From Aphidius gifuensis (taxonomy: Eukaryota > Arthropoda > Insecta > Hymenoptera > Braconidae), in contig NC_057789.1 of assembly GCF_014905175.1 (NCBI RefSeq), positions 24,920,555 to 24,984,554 on the forward strand: a DNA stretch of 64,000 nucleotides. The letters run 5' to 3'. Shown one piece after another: positions 10,858-23,213 of this stretch. The translations under genes were made by a program, and so were the position numbers. Numbering within the stretch: the stretch's first letter is position 1; every line of letters starts with the position of its first letter. The notes beneath the pieces are model-generated. The model was not told the origin of the DNA. It ran no database searches and was given only the letters and a program-made list of their open reading frames with translations.

Positions 10858-12855
10858 ACTTTGATAAAATAATAAAAAAAAAAAAATCTACCATAAATAA
10901 TAATAATATTAATAATAATAATAAAAAATTAAAAAACAAGTGAAAAAAAAAAGGAAAAAAAGAAAAATTATATAAAGATACAAAAAAAAAAAACAAAAAA
11001 AAAATTAAATTTACTCTTGAATATTATTTTATTTTTTCGTAAATGTTTTTCGATATATATATATATTTTTTTTTTTTCTTTTTTTCTTTTGAGTCATCGT
11101 CAAAATAATTGTAATATTCTTCGATTTTTCATAATTATTGATTAGAAATATTTAAGACGATAAAGAAGAAGGAAAAAAAAAAAAAAAAGGAAAATTAATT
11201 TTAAGCAGCTCTCAATTTTATTTTCTAGTATTATTATTGTCAAAACATTCTAAACGAGATCAAATAATAATATTTTATGCCGAACATGTGATTATCTCGA
11301 ATTAATTAATACTCTTCTTTGTTTTTTATTTTTTTTTTTTTTCAATCTTTTTTCTGACCTAAATGAGCATGCTCGACGTTTTTTTAATTTTCATCTACTC
11401 GTGCATACTCTTGATGCTACCGTCGAGAAAATTGAATATTATTAAATGAAAAAAAAAATAACAACAAATTGTTTAATAAAATTCTATCAATATTAAAATA
11501 ATAACTAAAAAAAAAAGTTATGAACAACTGGTAATTCCAAGATCATCAAGTTGAATTAAAAAATTTGATGAAAATGAGACTTCTTTTTCATCTGAATTTT
11601 TTATTTTATTGTAAACGAATGATCAACAAAATAAACAAAAAAAAAAAAATAGGTTAATGAGTGCGTGAGATGATTCAACAAATTAAATAATTAATTATCA
11701 GTAAAAAAAATTATCAAGAATAAATGAAAATTACTGGAGATCCATTTGAAATAGAAAAAAATAAAATAAAAATAAATCAACTGCGTGAATGTAAAATTTG
11801 TATTAAAGTAAATAAATTCACAAAATACTCTTATTTAATTAATGAATTTTTTAAAACCATATTTTATTAATTGAAAATTAATATACATTATATTTTTTTA
11901 TTTAAATTTCTATTAGGCATAGCTACAATTAATGTGGATACTTTTTAATTTGAATTAATTGCTTTGGAAGCTACTGAAAAAAATTAAGTCAAATTGATTA
12001 TCTAACAGTATTTATAATTAATTTAAGAAAAAAAAAAATATATAATTTTTATAAATTATAAAACAAGTGAAAGAGATCCTATCACAGGCGGTCATTATAA
12101 TTATTTTTTAATACTAATTTATTCTATGATATCGCAGAGTAATTTCGACATTTCGACAAACTCAAATTGCCAAGTAGAAAAAGGCCTTTTGTTTTTTTAA
12201 TTTTCTAATATTTATTTTTCAAATAAATTGACACGACAGATTGTCATTATCTGCAATTTTATTAAGTCAATGATTTTTATTAAATATATTTAAATATAGA
12301 TTTATTATTTTTATTTGAATAATCATTTTAACAAACCTGCAACTTTTGGCAAGTTTTAAAACAATTTTAGGTACTCGCAAAATATTTTTTTTTAAATTCA
12401 TGTGCAATGTGCAATTATCGTGAGCAATTATATCTAAATTTATCTTCAAAATTCTACCTGATATTATCATCAATTAAACCACAAAAAAATTTAATAATTC
12501 CAAGCACTTTTATTTATTGTAATTAGTGCCAAATTTAAATATAATATTTATTTCGATTTTTAGAATCTACTAAATTTTTAAATTTCTATCCTTTTAAATA
12601 TTAATTTTACTAATTAAATTACACTGTAGTTTTTTTTTCAAAAATTAAATTTTTAATTATCAATTTATCCTCAAAATATTATCATTTATTATTTTTTTTT
12701 CTCTGTTTAATTTTAAATTTTTCATAATCATTTTTATATATGTTTTTTTTTTTTAATTTCGTTAATTTCGATTTTTATGTTTTTGGCCCATTAAAACCTC
12801 CCCCCGTCCCAATCATTGCAGCTTTAAAAAAATAATTATATATTTCTTTGGTAAA
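10858..12855. other. 3' UTR of HMGA-like gene and intergenic sequence
   Basis: No gene was found. Several AATAAA-like signals and poly-A/T runs follow the stop. Convergent genes flank the interval (HMGA-like on plus, membrane protein on minus). The small minus ORF around 12267-12473 has no recognisable features. Confidence 0.5.
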
Positions 12856-12894
12856 TACCACAAAAATAAAAATAATATTTATATTTTTGTGGTA
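12856..12894 (-). other. Hairpin just 3' of the distal stop of the membrane-protein gene
   Basis: TACCACAAAAATA at 12856 is matched perfectly by its inverse at the other end (13-bp stem), with further partial pairing inside. It starts 11 bases after the distal stop codon (12908..12906) on the minus strand. It lacks the sheared G.A core and AA loop of a SECIS element. Role unknown; a 3' UTR structure is possible. Confidence 0.5.
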
Positions 12895-12905
12895 CGTGAA
12901 CACTG

Positions 12906-13082
12906 TCAGCATTGTTCTTCATCATTACTAATTGTTTGTAATTCAACAATTTCATTGCTATCATTATCTTTACGTGTATAATTTTTTTTACAATTATCAT
13001 TTGAACCTGGTAAAAATCTCGTTGGTATTTTCATTGGATTATCATCATAATAACTCGGTTCACTTATCCGAGTTATTTTTTG
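12906..13082 (-). other. In-frame C-terminal extension after TGA (candidate readthrough)
   Basis: After the TGA at 13085..13083 the same frame stays open for 58 codons to a second TGA at 12908..12906. The translation looks like real protein (e.g. ISEPSYYDDNPMKIPTRFL and IVELQTISNDEEQC), with mixed composition and no poly-Lys/Asn decay typical of random sequence here. A stem-loop lies directly after the first TGA. Full product would be 288 residues. Alternatives: true Trp codon misread or mutated to TGA, RNA editing of UGA to UGI, or a relic of a longer ancestral protein. Confidence 0.55.
13049..13077 (-). promoter_or_regulatory. Perfect 10-bp stem-loop five bases after TGA
   Basis: On the minus strand AATAACTCGG (13077-13068) pairs without mismatch with CCGAGTTATT (13058-13049) around a 9-base loop. 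The spacer from the TGA is CAAAA. UGA-C followed closely by a stem-loop is the known layout of structure-dependent readthrough sites, as in the alphavirus replicase and, with another stop codon, the fly headcase mRNA. Confidence 0.6.
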
Positions 13083-13918
13083 TCAATGTGAATATAATTC
13101 ATGATTATCTTCATGTTCCATTGTTTGATAACCCTGCTGTTAAAAAAAAATTAATTTTTCTGTTATTAATGAGAGTAGTTTTATTGATTTATTATAAATA
13201 ATATAATCATACTCGTCTTTGTCGTCCACTTAAAGTTTCATCAAGTAATTCTGTTTCCCAATCATCTTCAGCTTCATCACCAGGCTCTAAATTATACAAT
13301 GGCATTAAACGATTTTTCAATACTTCAAGTTTACGTTTTCTTGACATAATTAATACCTAGATGATAGAAAAAATAATTAAACAATTATTTATTAATTAAA
13401 AAATCTAAATATATTAATATTCTTACCACACCAGATAGTATAATGACAAATATCATAACACCAAGTGGTACAAATATATACTCAAGTCCTTCTGGTGGTC
13501 CAAATTCATCAAATGGTTTTTCTGTTGTTGTTGATGTTGTTATTAATTTTGTACATATTGATTTATTTGTTGTTGAATTATTATTAACATCATAATCTGG
13601 CTCATTTGTTGTTATTAATTTAAATAATTCAAATGGTATTGATGTCGTTGTTGTTGTTGATGTTGTTGGTCTTGTTGTTGTTGCTACTACTGTTGATGTT
13701 GATGATAATAATGTTGTTGTTGTTTGTTTTCTTGTTGTTGGTTTTGTTGTTGTTGTTGTTGATGTTGTTGATGCTGTTGTTGTATCATTTAATCCATCTG
13801 TAAATCCTGTATACTCTTCATTCATTGTAACATTGTACAATAGCTTTGTAACATCAGTTGTAACTTTTTCAAGTATTTTTGTTAATAAAGATGATGCATT
13901 AGTAGTTGCATTTTCCAT
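13083..13918 (-). CDS. Thr-rich single-pass membrane protein (first-stop product)
   Basis: Three exons on the minus strand: 13918-13427, 13356-13213 and 13136 to the TGA at 13085..13083, all GT/AG and in frame, giving 229 residues. Residues 1-140 are Ser/Thr/Asn-rich with several N-x-S/T sites (mucin-like). A hydrophobic span LGVMIFVIILSGVV lies near 152-165, followed in exon 2 by a basic SRKRKLEVLKNRLMPLYNL cytoplasmic start and an acidic tail. There is no signal peptide, so it is probably type III (N-terminus outside). The juxtamembrane K-x-x-x-L-x-x-x-L-MP-Y pattern recalls the small metazoan C3orf18-like membrane proteins, but that is from memory and weak. The gene is head to head with Rad54. 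The reading frame continues past the TGA; see the readthrough extension. Confidence 0.7.
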
Positions 13919-14683
13919 GACCTTTTTTATTTTTTTATATCAAACAAATATTAATTACTATTTTTAGAATTATGAATTATTAAATTTAACAATTTCTACG
14001 TTCAATACTTTAAAGCTATAAATCGAATTGTGATATAACATTTGATTATTTGATTTATTTTTAGATTGTTTATTGAATTAATAATAAGAATTATCAATTG
14101 ATTAAGAAATATCTTATTTATATTATTTAATGTCAAATGATAATAATAAATACCTTTGATGATAATTTAAAATATTGTTAATTTAATAAAATTAATTATT
14201 TAATATGATCACGTTTCTCCATCAACACTTGGCAATTTATTTTTATTAACAATGTAATTATTATTTATAAATAAATCCACTTTTATATACATTCAATAAA
14301 TAAATTTACAAATTATATCAACACTTTAAAAAATAAAATGTTCCAATGTTGAGGAAACAGATCAATCGACTGATAAAAGATTACAGAATAAAAAAAATAA
14401 TAAATATATATATAGCGAGATTTAAAACGTACCTCTATCTATCGATAAAGAAGAACTTGAAATTTTCTACAAAAGGTGACGCCATTTTGAATGTCTCTAA
14501 TGAGTTTTCCATCATTTTTCTCATTTTTCGCGGTCTGACCGGTGTTGTTTTGTGTGTGAATAACAAATAAAAAAATTTATAACAACAACAAAGACTGATT
14601 TTATTAACAATGATTTGATTCAACATGATCAACAAACACATGCTGTCATATTGATCCAACATCAACAAAAAGCACACATCACA
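13919..14683. promoter_or_regulatory. Shared bidirectional promoter, membrane protein / Rad54
   Basis: The two start codons are 765 bases apart and point away from each other. The Rad54-proximal part holds GACGCCATTTTG (AAAATGGCGTC on the minus strand, near 14478-14490), a YY1/Pho-like core often seen in housekeeping promoters. No supported ORF in between. Confidence 0.45.
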
Positions 14684-17257
14684 ATGGTAAATAAAAATAA
14701 AAAATTTTAATATTTGTTTTGTTTTGTTTTATGGTTAAGTTAATAATTACTTTTTTTTATTTATTAGAAACGTTCACATGCACCAAGTGCACTTGGTAAA
14801 CGTCCACTTTTAGTTAACATTGAAAATAAAATACCAGAACATCGTTTAAAATTAAATTTACCAAAACCAGTTATTATTGGATCAACAAAAACTGATGATT
14901 CAACAAATGAACCAAAATTCAAAAGAACAAGATTAACAACAAAACCAAGATCAATAGTAATACAAGATAAAAAGTTAGTACAATTAACAGATAAAGATGT
15001 TGCAGCAACACAAGAAGTTATATCTGAACATGAACAAAAAATAAGATCATTATTAAAGAAAAAATTTCAAATACCAATACCAGGTTATCAGTTATCTGGT
15101 AGAGCATTAGGTGCAAAATTATCTGGTCCAAGAAGATCATTATGGGATCCATATGAAGCAAATGCACTTGTTGTTTATGAACCACCAGAATTATCAGAAC
15201 ATGAAAGATTAAAAATAGATGAAAGTAAAAAATTAGTACATGTTGTTGTTGATCCATTATTATGTAATGTATTACGTCCACATCAACGTGAAGGTGTTAA
15301 ATTTATGTATGAATGTGTTACTGGTAAAAGAATTGAAAATGCATATGGTTGTATAATGGCTGATGAAATGGGTCTTGGTAAAACATTACAATGTATAACA
15401 TTACTTTGGACATTATTAAAACAAGGTCCAGAAGCTAAAGGTTTAATTGAAAAAGCAATAATTGTATCACCAAGTTCACTTGTTAAAAATTGGTACAATG
15501 AAATTGGTAAATGGCTTGGTAATAAAATAAAACCATTGGCAATTGATGGTGGTAGTAAAAGTGATATTGATAATAAACTTAATAGTTTTATGAAAACATA
15601 TGGACGTAGATGTGTTAATCCAGTATTAATAATAAGTTATGAAACATTTAGATTACATGCACATGTATTACATAGTGATGAAGTTGGTCTTGTTTTATGT
15701 GATGAAGGACATAGACTTAAAAATTCAGAAAATCAAACTTATCAATCATTAATGGGTCTTAAAGCTAAACGACGTGTATTGTTATCTGGTACACCAATAC
15801 AAAATGATTTATTAGAATATTTTTCATTAGTACATTTTGTTAATCAAGGTTTACTTGGTACTGCACAAGAATTTAGAAAAAAATTTGAAAATCCAATATT
15901 ACGAGGACAAGATGCTGCTGCTAGTGATAAAGAAAGAAGTATTGCTGAAGAAAGATTAGCTGAACTTGTTAATGTTGTTAATAAATGTTTAATTAGACGT
16001 ACATCTGCATTATTATCAAAATATTTACCAATTAAATATGAACTTGTTGTATGTGTTAAAATGACCAAGCTACAAACACAATTATATAAAAATTTTATAT
16101 CAAGTGAAGCTATTAAAAAATCCATGATAAGTATGTGTATAATTTATAGACAATTTTATATGAATTTTAATTTAATTTTTAATTTTAATTTAACAGATGT
16201 TGATGGAGAAAAAAAAAAAGGTGGAAGTTTATCAGCATTATCAGCTATAACATTACTTAAAAAATTGTGCAATCATCCTGATCTTGTTTATGAAAAAATA
16301 AAAGAAAATTCCGAAGGCTTTGAAGGTGCTGAAAAGCTATTACCACCAAATTATTCAACAAAGTAAGTTGATGTTTTTGATAGATTTAGATGAAAAAAAT
16401 ATTGTTATTTGATTGTTGTTTTTTGTTGCAGAGATGTTTTGCCTGAAATGTCTGGTAAATTGATGGTTCTTGATACACTTCTTGCATCAATAAAATCAAC
16501 GACAACTGATAAAATAGTACTTGTATCAAATTACACACAGACACTTGATTTATTTGAAAAACTATGTCGTAAACGTGTTTATCGTTATGTTCGTCTTGAT
16601 GGTACAATGACAATTAAAAAACGTGCAAAAGTTGTTGAAAATTTTAATGATCCTGTTGGTGGTGATTTTATATTTATGCTTAGTTCAAAAGCTGGTGGTT
16701 GTGGATTGAATTTAATTGGTGCAAATCGTTTAGTTATGTTTGATCCTGATTGGAATCCAGCAAATGATGATCAAGCAATGGCACGTGTATGGCGTGATGG
16801 ACAAAAAAAACCATGTTTTGTTTATCGTTTTCTTTGTACTGGTACTATTGAAGAAAAAATATTTCAACGACAAGCACATAAAAAAGCATTAAGTTCAACA
16901 GTTGTTGATCAAGATGAAGATGTTGCACGTCATTTTACACTGACTGATTTACGTGATTTATTTAAACTTGAAGAAAATACTGTATCAGATACACATTCAA
17001 AATTTAAATGTAAAAGATGTGTACATGGTATTGAAATTAAAAATCCACCAGAAAATTCAGATTGTAATTCTGATTTATCTGATTGGAGACATTCACATAA
17101 TCCAAGAAATTTACCTGATATACCATTAAGACAATGTTGGTCATGTGGTATATCATTTGTTTTTCATCATCGTTCTGCTGAAGTTGTCAAAGATAAACCC
17201 AAAGAAATTATACAAGAAATAACACAAGATGAATGTAAAAATTATGAAGATGAATAA
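14684..17257 (+). CDS. Rad54 (okra): DNA repair and recombination ATPase Rad54
   Basis: Exons 14684-14686 (only the ATG), 14768-16130, 16197-16362 and 16432-17257 give 785 residues, about the length of animal RAD54L. The start is chosen because the ATG followed by gtaaat joins in frame to KRSHAPSALGKRPLL, which matches the family N-terminus. SWI2/SNF2 motifs are all present: DEMGLGKT (Walker A, about residue 200), CDEGH (Walker B, about 312), LLSGTPIQND (motif III), SSKAGGCGLNLIGAN (motif V) and QAMARVWRDGQ (motif VI). The Cys-rich C-terminus (CKRCVHG, later QCWSCG) is also typical. Rad54 is a nuclear Rad51 partner that translocates on duplex DNA and drives strand exchange and chromatin remodelling in homologous recombination. 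No damage to the gene is visible. The upstream frame is open but has no earlier ATG. Confidence 0.95.
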
Positions 17258-19749
17258 TTAGAAAAATTGTATTATCCTGATAATTCTATTACTATATTTT
17301 TTCAAATATTGCTGGCAACATTGAAGTCTGTGTTATCAATTTTCATAAAAAAAAAATAATCAACTCATTAAACATGTAGAAAAATTATAATAAATTATCT
17401 CGCTTTCTTATTTTATTAATTAATTTAAAAAAAATTATCATAGACATTTCTTTTTTTCTACTAGAAAATTTATAATTTTTCATTATTAATTTTCATTATT
17501 TAATTAACAATAGATAATTTTTCTTTAAATTCATAATAAAATTAATATAAAATTATAACTTTAAAATGAATTATTAAATAAGTTTTTATATTTTTCTAAT
17601 AAATAATAATAAAAAAATTACGCAATATAGAAAGTAAAAAAAATTATTTTTCATAAATTCATCAACAACTTGGTTAATGTTTTTCGAAATGTCAAGATAA
17701 TAATAATAAAAATAGTTAACCCATTCGTTGAGGAATTTATTTATTTTTTCTCAACAGCAGGTAATATATAATGGCAAAGAGGGATAGCAAAAAAGAGGGG
17801 AAGAAGAAGAAAGAGGAAAAAAAAAATAAGCGAAATGCGTCGTTTTATTATTCAGCTTTGTTCAACACGATGCAACTCACTGGGGGAAATACTGATCACG
17901 TGATTGGAATCGAGACTTGTCATTGGTCAAATGTGTGTCATATCCCCACTAGTGGAAAATTTTTTAAGGGAGCGGTTACTTCTCCTCATCGAACATTCTC
18001 CCAAATAATGCTCACAATAGTTCCAGATGTGGCCATGTTTAGTTAATCTTTGAAGTTTCTCATAATTATCGATTTTAATTAAAAAAAGAAAATAATCAAA
18101 TCCAACAAAATAAACAACAATAATTTCTATCATTTAAAGAAATTAATTTCACATTGAAAAATTTTTTTACCAAACCGATATTATTCAACGACCAATAATC
18201 TCGTTTTAAAAAAGACAAAATAATTTATAATTATTATTAAACGACTAAATAATATTGTCGAAAATAATAATAATATAACCGCCGATCGCACTCTGCCCAA
18301 AAAAAAAAAAAAGAGCACGCTAATATTTTTCTGACAAAAAATATAAAAAAATTTTTATTGTTGGGTTTAATTTGAATAACAAGATTAGTCAAAAGGTTAA
18401 TAATAAATTATTTTTTTAAAAATAAATAAAATGAAAAAACTTGAAGATAAAATCATCGGTAACGCGTTTGGTTAGAAAAAAAAAAAAAATTTAATATAAA
18501 AAAACGAGGTCAATAGTGACATTAGACTATTCATCTCGTTCGCGTCCATTTTTTATTTTTCATTTTCAATTTTCTTAGCATTCAAAATGGAGAAATTTAT
18601 AACTTGATACATTATTTATCTTAAAAAAAACAATTGTTATCATCCCTTGGGTCATCGGAGTTGTGAACTACACAAAATAATAAGTATAAAAAAAAAGAAA
18701 AAAATATATTTAAAAACGAAAAATAAATTGGCTAATTTAATTTTGTTAAATATATTCAAGATTAGTTTGAGGCATTTTTTTTTTGCGTTGCAAATTATAT
18801 TTATTATCAATAGAATCACGTGATGCAAAATCATTTTTTTGTTTGACAAAAAAAAAAAAAATTATCTGCGCAAGGGAAAATAACGTCCCCACTACGTAAA
18901 TCAAAAAAAAAAAAAAAAAGAAGCATTTTAATGTCCATCGACACATCGGTGTGTTTAAAAAAATTAAAATCAATGCCACGTCAACTAGAATGACGTTGTT
19001 TGTCGTCGTCATCATCAAGAATAATTGAAATAATTATTAAAATTAAAAAAAAATCCTTTCTAAAGATTTAATATAAAAATACGCCTAACCTAAAAAATAC
19101 CCAGGCTTATTTTTCTGAATATCAAGATAATTATTTGAGTGAGAAAATATCTATTTAAAAAAAAAACTAGTGATATTTATAAAAATAATTAATAAATAAT
19201 AACAAAGAAAGAGAGTTGGTGGGGAAAAAAATACGAACAAATTTCAAGAAGGGGAACTATTATCAAGTTTTTTTTTTTTTTTTTTTTTTTTGGGGAATGA
19301 TAATAATACCACACATACACACACACATATACACATAAATATTTTTAATAAATAGCCATATTTATTATTAATAATCCAAGGACAAAATTTATTATTATCC
19401 ATTTGATGAAATTATTATTTTGATAAAAGTCTTGTTAATTTGTTTGTGTTTGTTAATAATATCAAACAATTAAAATAACCCGACAAATTAATTATAAACA
19501 ACAAGAGTTTGCTCATATTATTATTATAAAATTATAAATAAAAAGGGCGATAGAGTGTTGGGTCAATTTATTATTAACAAGTGTTTTAAAAACAATAAAA
19601 AAAAAACACAAATAAATATTGATAATTTAGACCCGTTTAAAGTATCGGCGGTAATTATAAATAAAAGTTTTAAAATAAATAAAAAAATTAATTTATTAAT
19701 TAATTTTATTTATTAAAAATATTATAATTAATAATAAAAGGTCGTTATA
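17258..19749. other. Intergenic between Rad54 and su(sable)/ZC3H4
   Basis: No gene is supported. A GC-richer patch at 17870-18050 contains CACGTG and two CCAAT-type boxes and an ORF of 91 codons that begins with a Lys-rich low-complexity run and has no recognisable domain; I do not call it a gene. From about 18860 on, promoter-like elements (TGACGT near 18990) and poly-T runs precede the next gene; a 26-base T run lies near 19269. Confidence 0.45.
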
Positions 19750-22700
19750 ATGGCACTTGAAAGTGTCCCCGCGGCCGAGAGTCTGATACCAAGGTTTGCT
19801 CCAAATTTCTAAGAAAAAAATTTACTTTTTTAATTTAGTTTAAATATGGGAGACATGAATTTATAATTGACTAGTAGAAAAAGGATAAAATATATTTTGA
19901 TCTATTTTTCTTAATTTTAATTTATATATATATTTTTTTTTTTTCGTCAATGAAGATGATTGCCCAATGTTCCCAGTTAATGTCTACCAGGAGTGACGTC
20001 AATTATTTCGACAAAGAAGATGTTAATTATTGTGAAATTACACAAAAAATTTATGAAAAAAAATTATATATATTTATAAAAAAAAGAAAATTAGATCATA
20101 ATATTGAATGAAAAATTAAGAAAATTTAATTTTCTTTATTTTTTTTTTTTTTTTCGATTGATTATATAATCAGTCATCTTTTTTTCTACTGTCGAAATAT
20201 TTTTTTTTTTTTTTTTATTATAACAGACGTATTTTTCATTCAGACCTAAAAACATTGGGGGAATTTAAAAAACATATAAATAAATTGCTTGACTGACTTA
20301 CTGACTGACAATTCATGTGACTAATTAAAAAAAATTTGTTGAAAATAATCAATGGCATGTTCATTGAAAAAAAAAAAAAAAAAGTGAAAATTGACAATTA
20401 AAAACAACTATTACTATCTATTTTAATAATTGTTTAACAACAATAATCTTTAATTTTCTATCAAATTATTTTTATCATTTATTTAATTATTGTTTTTTAT
20501 CATAATGACATTAGCAATGGTGATGGTGATGATGATAATGATGATGATGATAATGAAGCCAAACGAAAATTTAATTTAAAAAAAATGAAATTTAAGTAAA
20601 TGTTTTTATCAATGATTTAATGAATGTTGATATATATGCAACGATGATGAAAATGCTTGATGATGCTTCACAGAAAATTCGGTAAGGTAAAAATATTAAA
20701 AAGACAAAAAAAAAAACACAAAAATAATCATTTTTAGTGTCATGGGGACAACGATTGGCTATTTTTTTATTTTTTCAAAATTTTAATTTTCTTATTAATA
20801 AATTAATAATAACTAAGTTATAATTTAACATAAATTTTTTTAAAATTTCTAATTAATTTTCTGTAGATTATTTTCATCTATTAATTAATATTTTTTTTAT
20901 TTAAAAACAAATATCTTTTATTTTGTTGTAAAAATGAAAAAAAAAAAAACAAATTAATTTTTTTCTTTTTTAAAAAAAAATATATTGTTGGGTTGGCTTT
21001 GTCATGGCTAACGATTTTTTTTCTTGCATGATTGAGTTGATGGTGTTGGTGGTGTTGTTGGTGTGGGTGTTGATATTGATGGTAGTGGTGGAGGCTAGTT
21101 GATAGACAGAGAGAGAGAGAAGGGAGTTGGGTTTTTGAGTCTTATGTTTTTGGAGTGATTCGTATGACCTTGTTTGATCAAATTAATAATATTGTTTGAT
21201 CAATAAATATACAATCAAACACCAAATACATGTGCATGATTAAAATACATTTATTATATACTTAAAAAATATAAACAGCCAATTTTTGTCCCTAGCAACG
21301 AAATTAATTTTATCAAAAAATTTCTTAAAGGAATGATATGATTTTAATCAGGTGAATGTTTAAAAATACATAAATACTATTTAAACACACATCATCTTCA
21401 AGTAAATATTTAAATTTTATATTTAACAAAGAGAAAAAAACTTTTTTCTATTTTTAAAATGATGATTAATGTTTTTTATCAGTATTTATCATCATCAAAG
21501 CAAATATGTTTGTAAAAAAAAATGAAATACAGATGTTTCGTTGGCAATCATCATCACTGTTATCATTGTCATCATGATTATGAGGAAAATATGAATTGAA
21601 AAATAATGAATATGATTTTCTAATGTTTTTTTTTTTTTTCTTGTTTAAATTAATTTACAGCAATGAGGATGACAATGATGATCTTGAAGATGGTGAAATA
21701 CAATCAGATGAAGATGATACACCAACTGCACCAGTACCAGTACCAAAACAAAAATCTCCATCACCAAAATTATCATCTTCATCATCAAAATCAACATCAT
21801 CAAAAAGTAAAAATAAAACATCATCATCATCAACAACAACAACAAGTAGTAATAATGTAAATAAAACAAGTAAATATGGTAAAAATCCATCAGAAGATTG
21901 GGCACGTGATGTTGAAAAAGCTCTAAAAGCAGCACTTGAAGATGACAGACCTAAAAATTCAGATAGTAAATCATCAAGAAGTAGTAAAAGTAGCAGTAGT
22001 CATAGTAGAAGTAAAAGTAGAAAAAGAACAAGAGAAGAACGTGATGAAGAAAGATCAAAAGAACGAAAGGTAAATAATAATTTTATATATATAAATAAAT
22101 AAACAACAATAACATCATTAATAACAATAATAATAATTGCATTAATTTGTTTTAAATTGATATAGAAACGTCGTGTAAGTGATGAAGAAAATGGTAATGT
22201 TGATGATGACGATGAAATGTTATTTGTACGTGGTGCATCACCAAGTAAAAAAGACATATCAAATTCACCATTATCAAGACGTTCACCACGAAGATCACCA
22301 TCAAGACGTTCACATGAACGTGATAATTATTATGATTCTGATAATGCATCTGATGATAGAAATGAACGACGTCATCGTGAACGTAATCGTCGTAGTTTAA
22401 CACCACCAACACAAAAACGAACACAAAGTTCTAAAAATGATCATAATAATGATAGTAATAATAGTAGAAATAATAATAGTAGTAGTAGTAATCGTGGACA
22501 TGAAAGAAATGATAATAGAAACGATAATAGAAATGATAATAGAAATGATGGTAGGAATGATAATAGAAATGATAATAGAAGTGACAATAGAAATGATAGA
22601 AATAATTCAAATAGACGTAATCAAATTGATTTATTACAAGATCCAGAATCAATATGTGTTTATTTTATGCAAGGTAAATGTCAACGTGGTGATGATTGTC

Positions 22701-23171
22701 CATTTTCACATAATGCATTACCACCACATAAAATGGAATTATGTAAATTTTATTTAATGGATTGTTGTGCTAAAAGAGATAAATGTTTATATATGCATCA
22801 TGATTTTCCATGTAAATTTTTTCATACTGGTCTTGATTGTGTTGCTGGTAAAAATTGTAAATTTTCACATGAACCACTTGATGAACAATTAAAAAAAATA
22901 TTATTAAAACATCTTGAAACAGCACCAAAAGAAATACTTGGTGATTTTCCACGTTTAAGTCGTGAAGGTGCATTATTAATGATAAATAATGCATCAAGAT
23001 ATACATCAGGACAAGGACAAGATATTAATACATTAAAAATACCAAGTTTATTTGATTTAGCATTACCAACACCAGCTGGTATTGAATTAAATAATGACAA
23101 AGATGATAATAATGATAATAATGAACATTTAAAATCACCAAAATCATCATCAACAACAATTAATAATAATA

Positions 23172-23213
<42 letters not shown>

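Noticed and set aside
12856..12894. SECIS element making the TGA a selenocysteine codon
   Set aside because: The hairpin lacks the non-Watson-Crick G.A core and AA loop, and Hymenoptera studied so far lack selenoproteins; readthrough is the simpler reading.
17771..18046. 91-residue plus ORF
   Set aside because: Lys-rich low-complexity start and no domain; more likely promoter-like sequence with CACGTG and CCAAT boxes.
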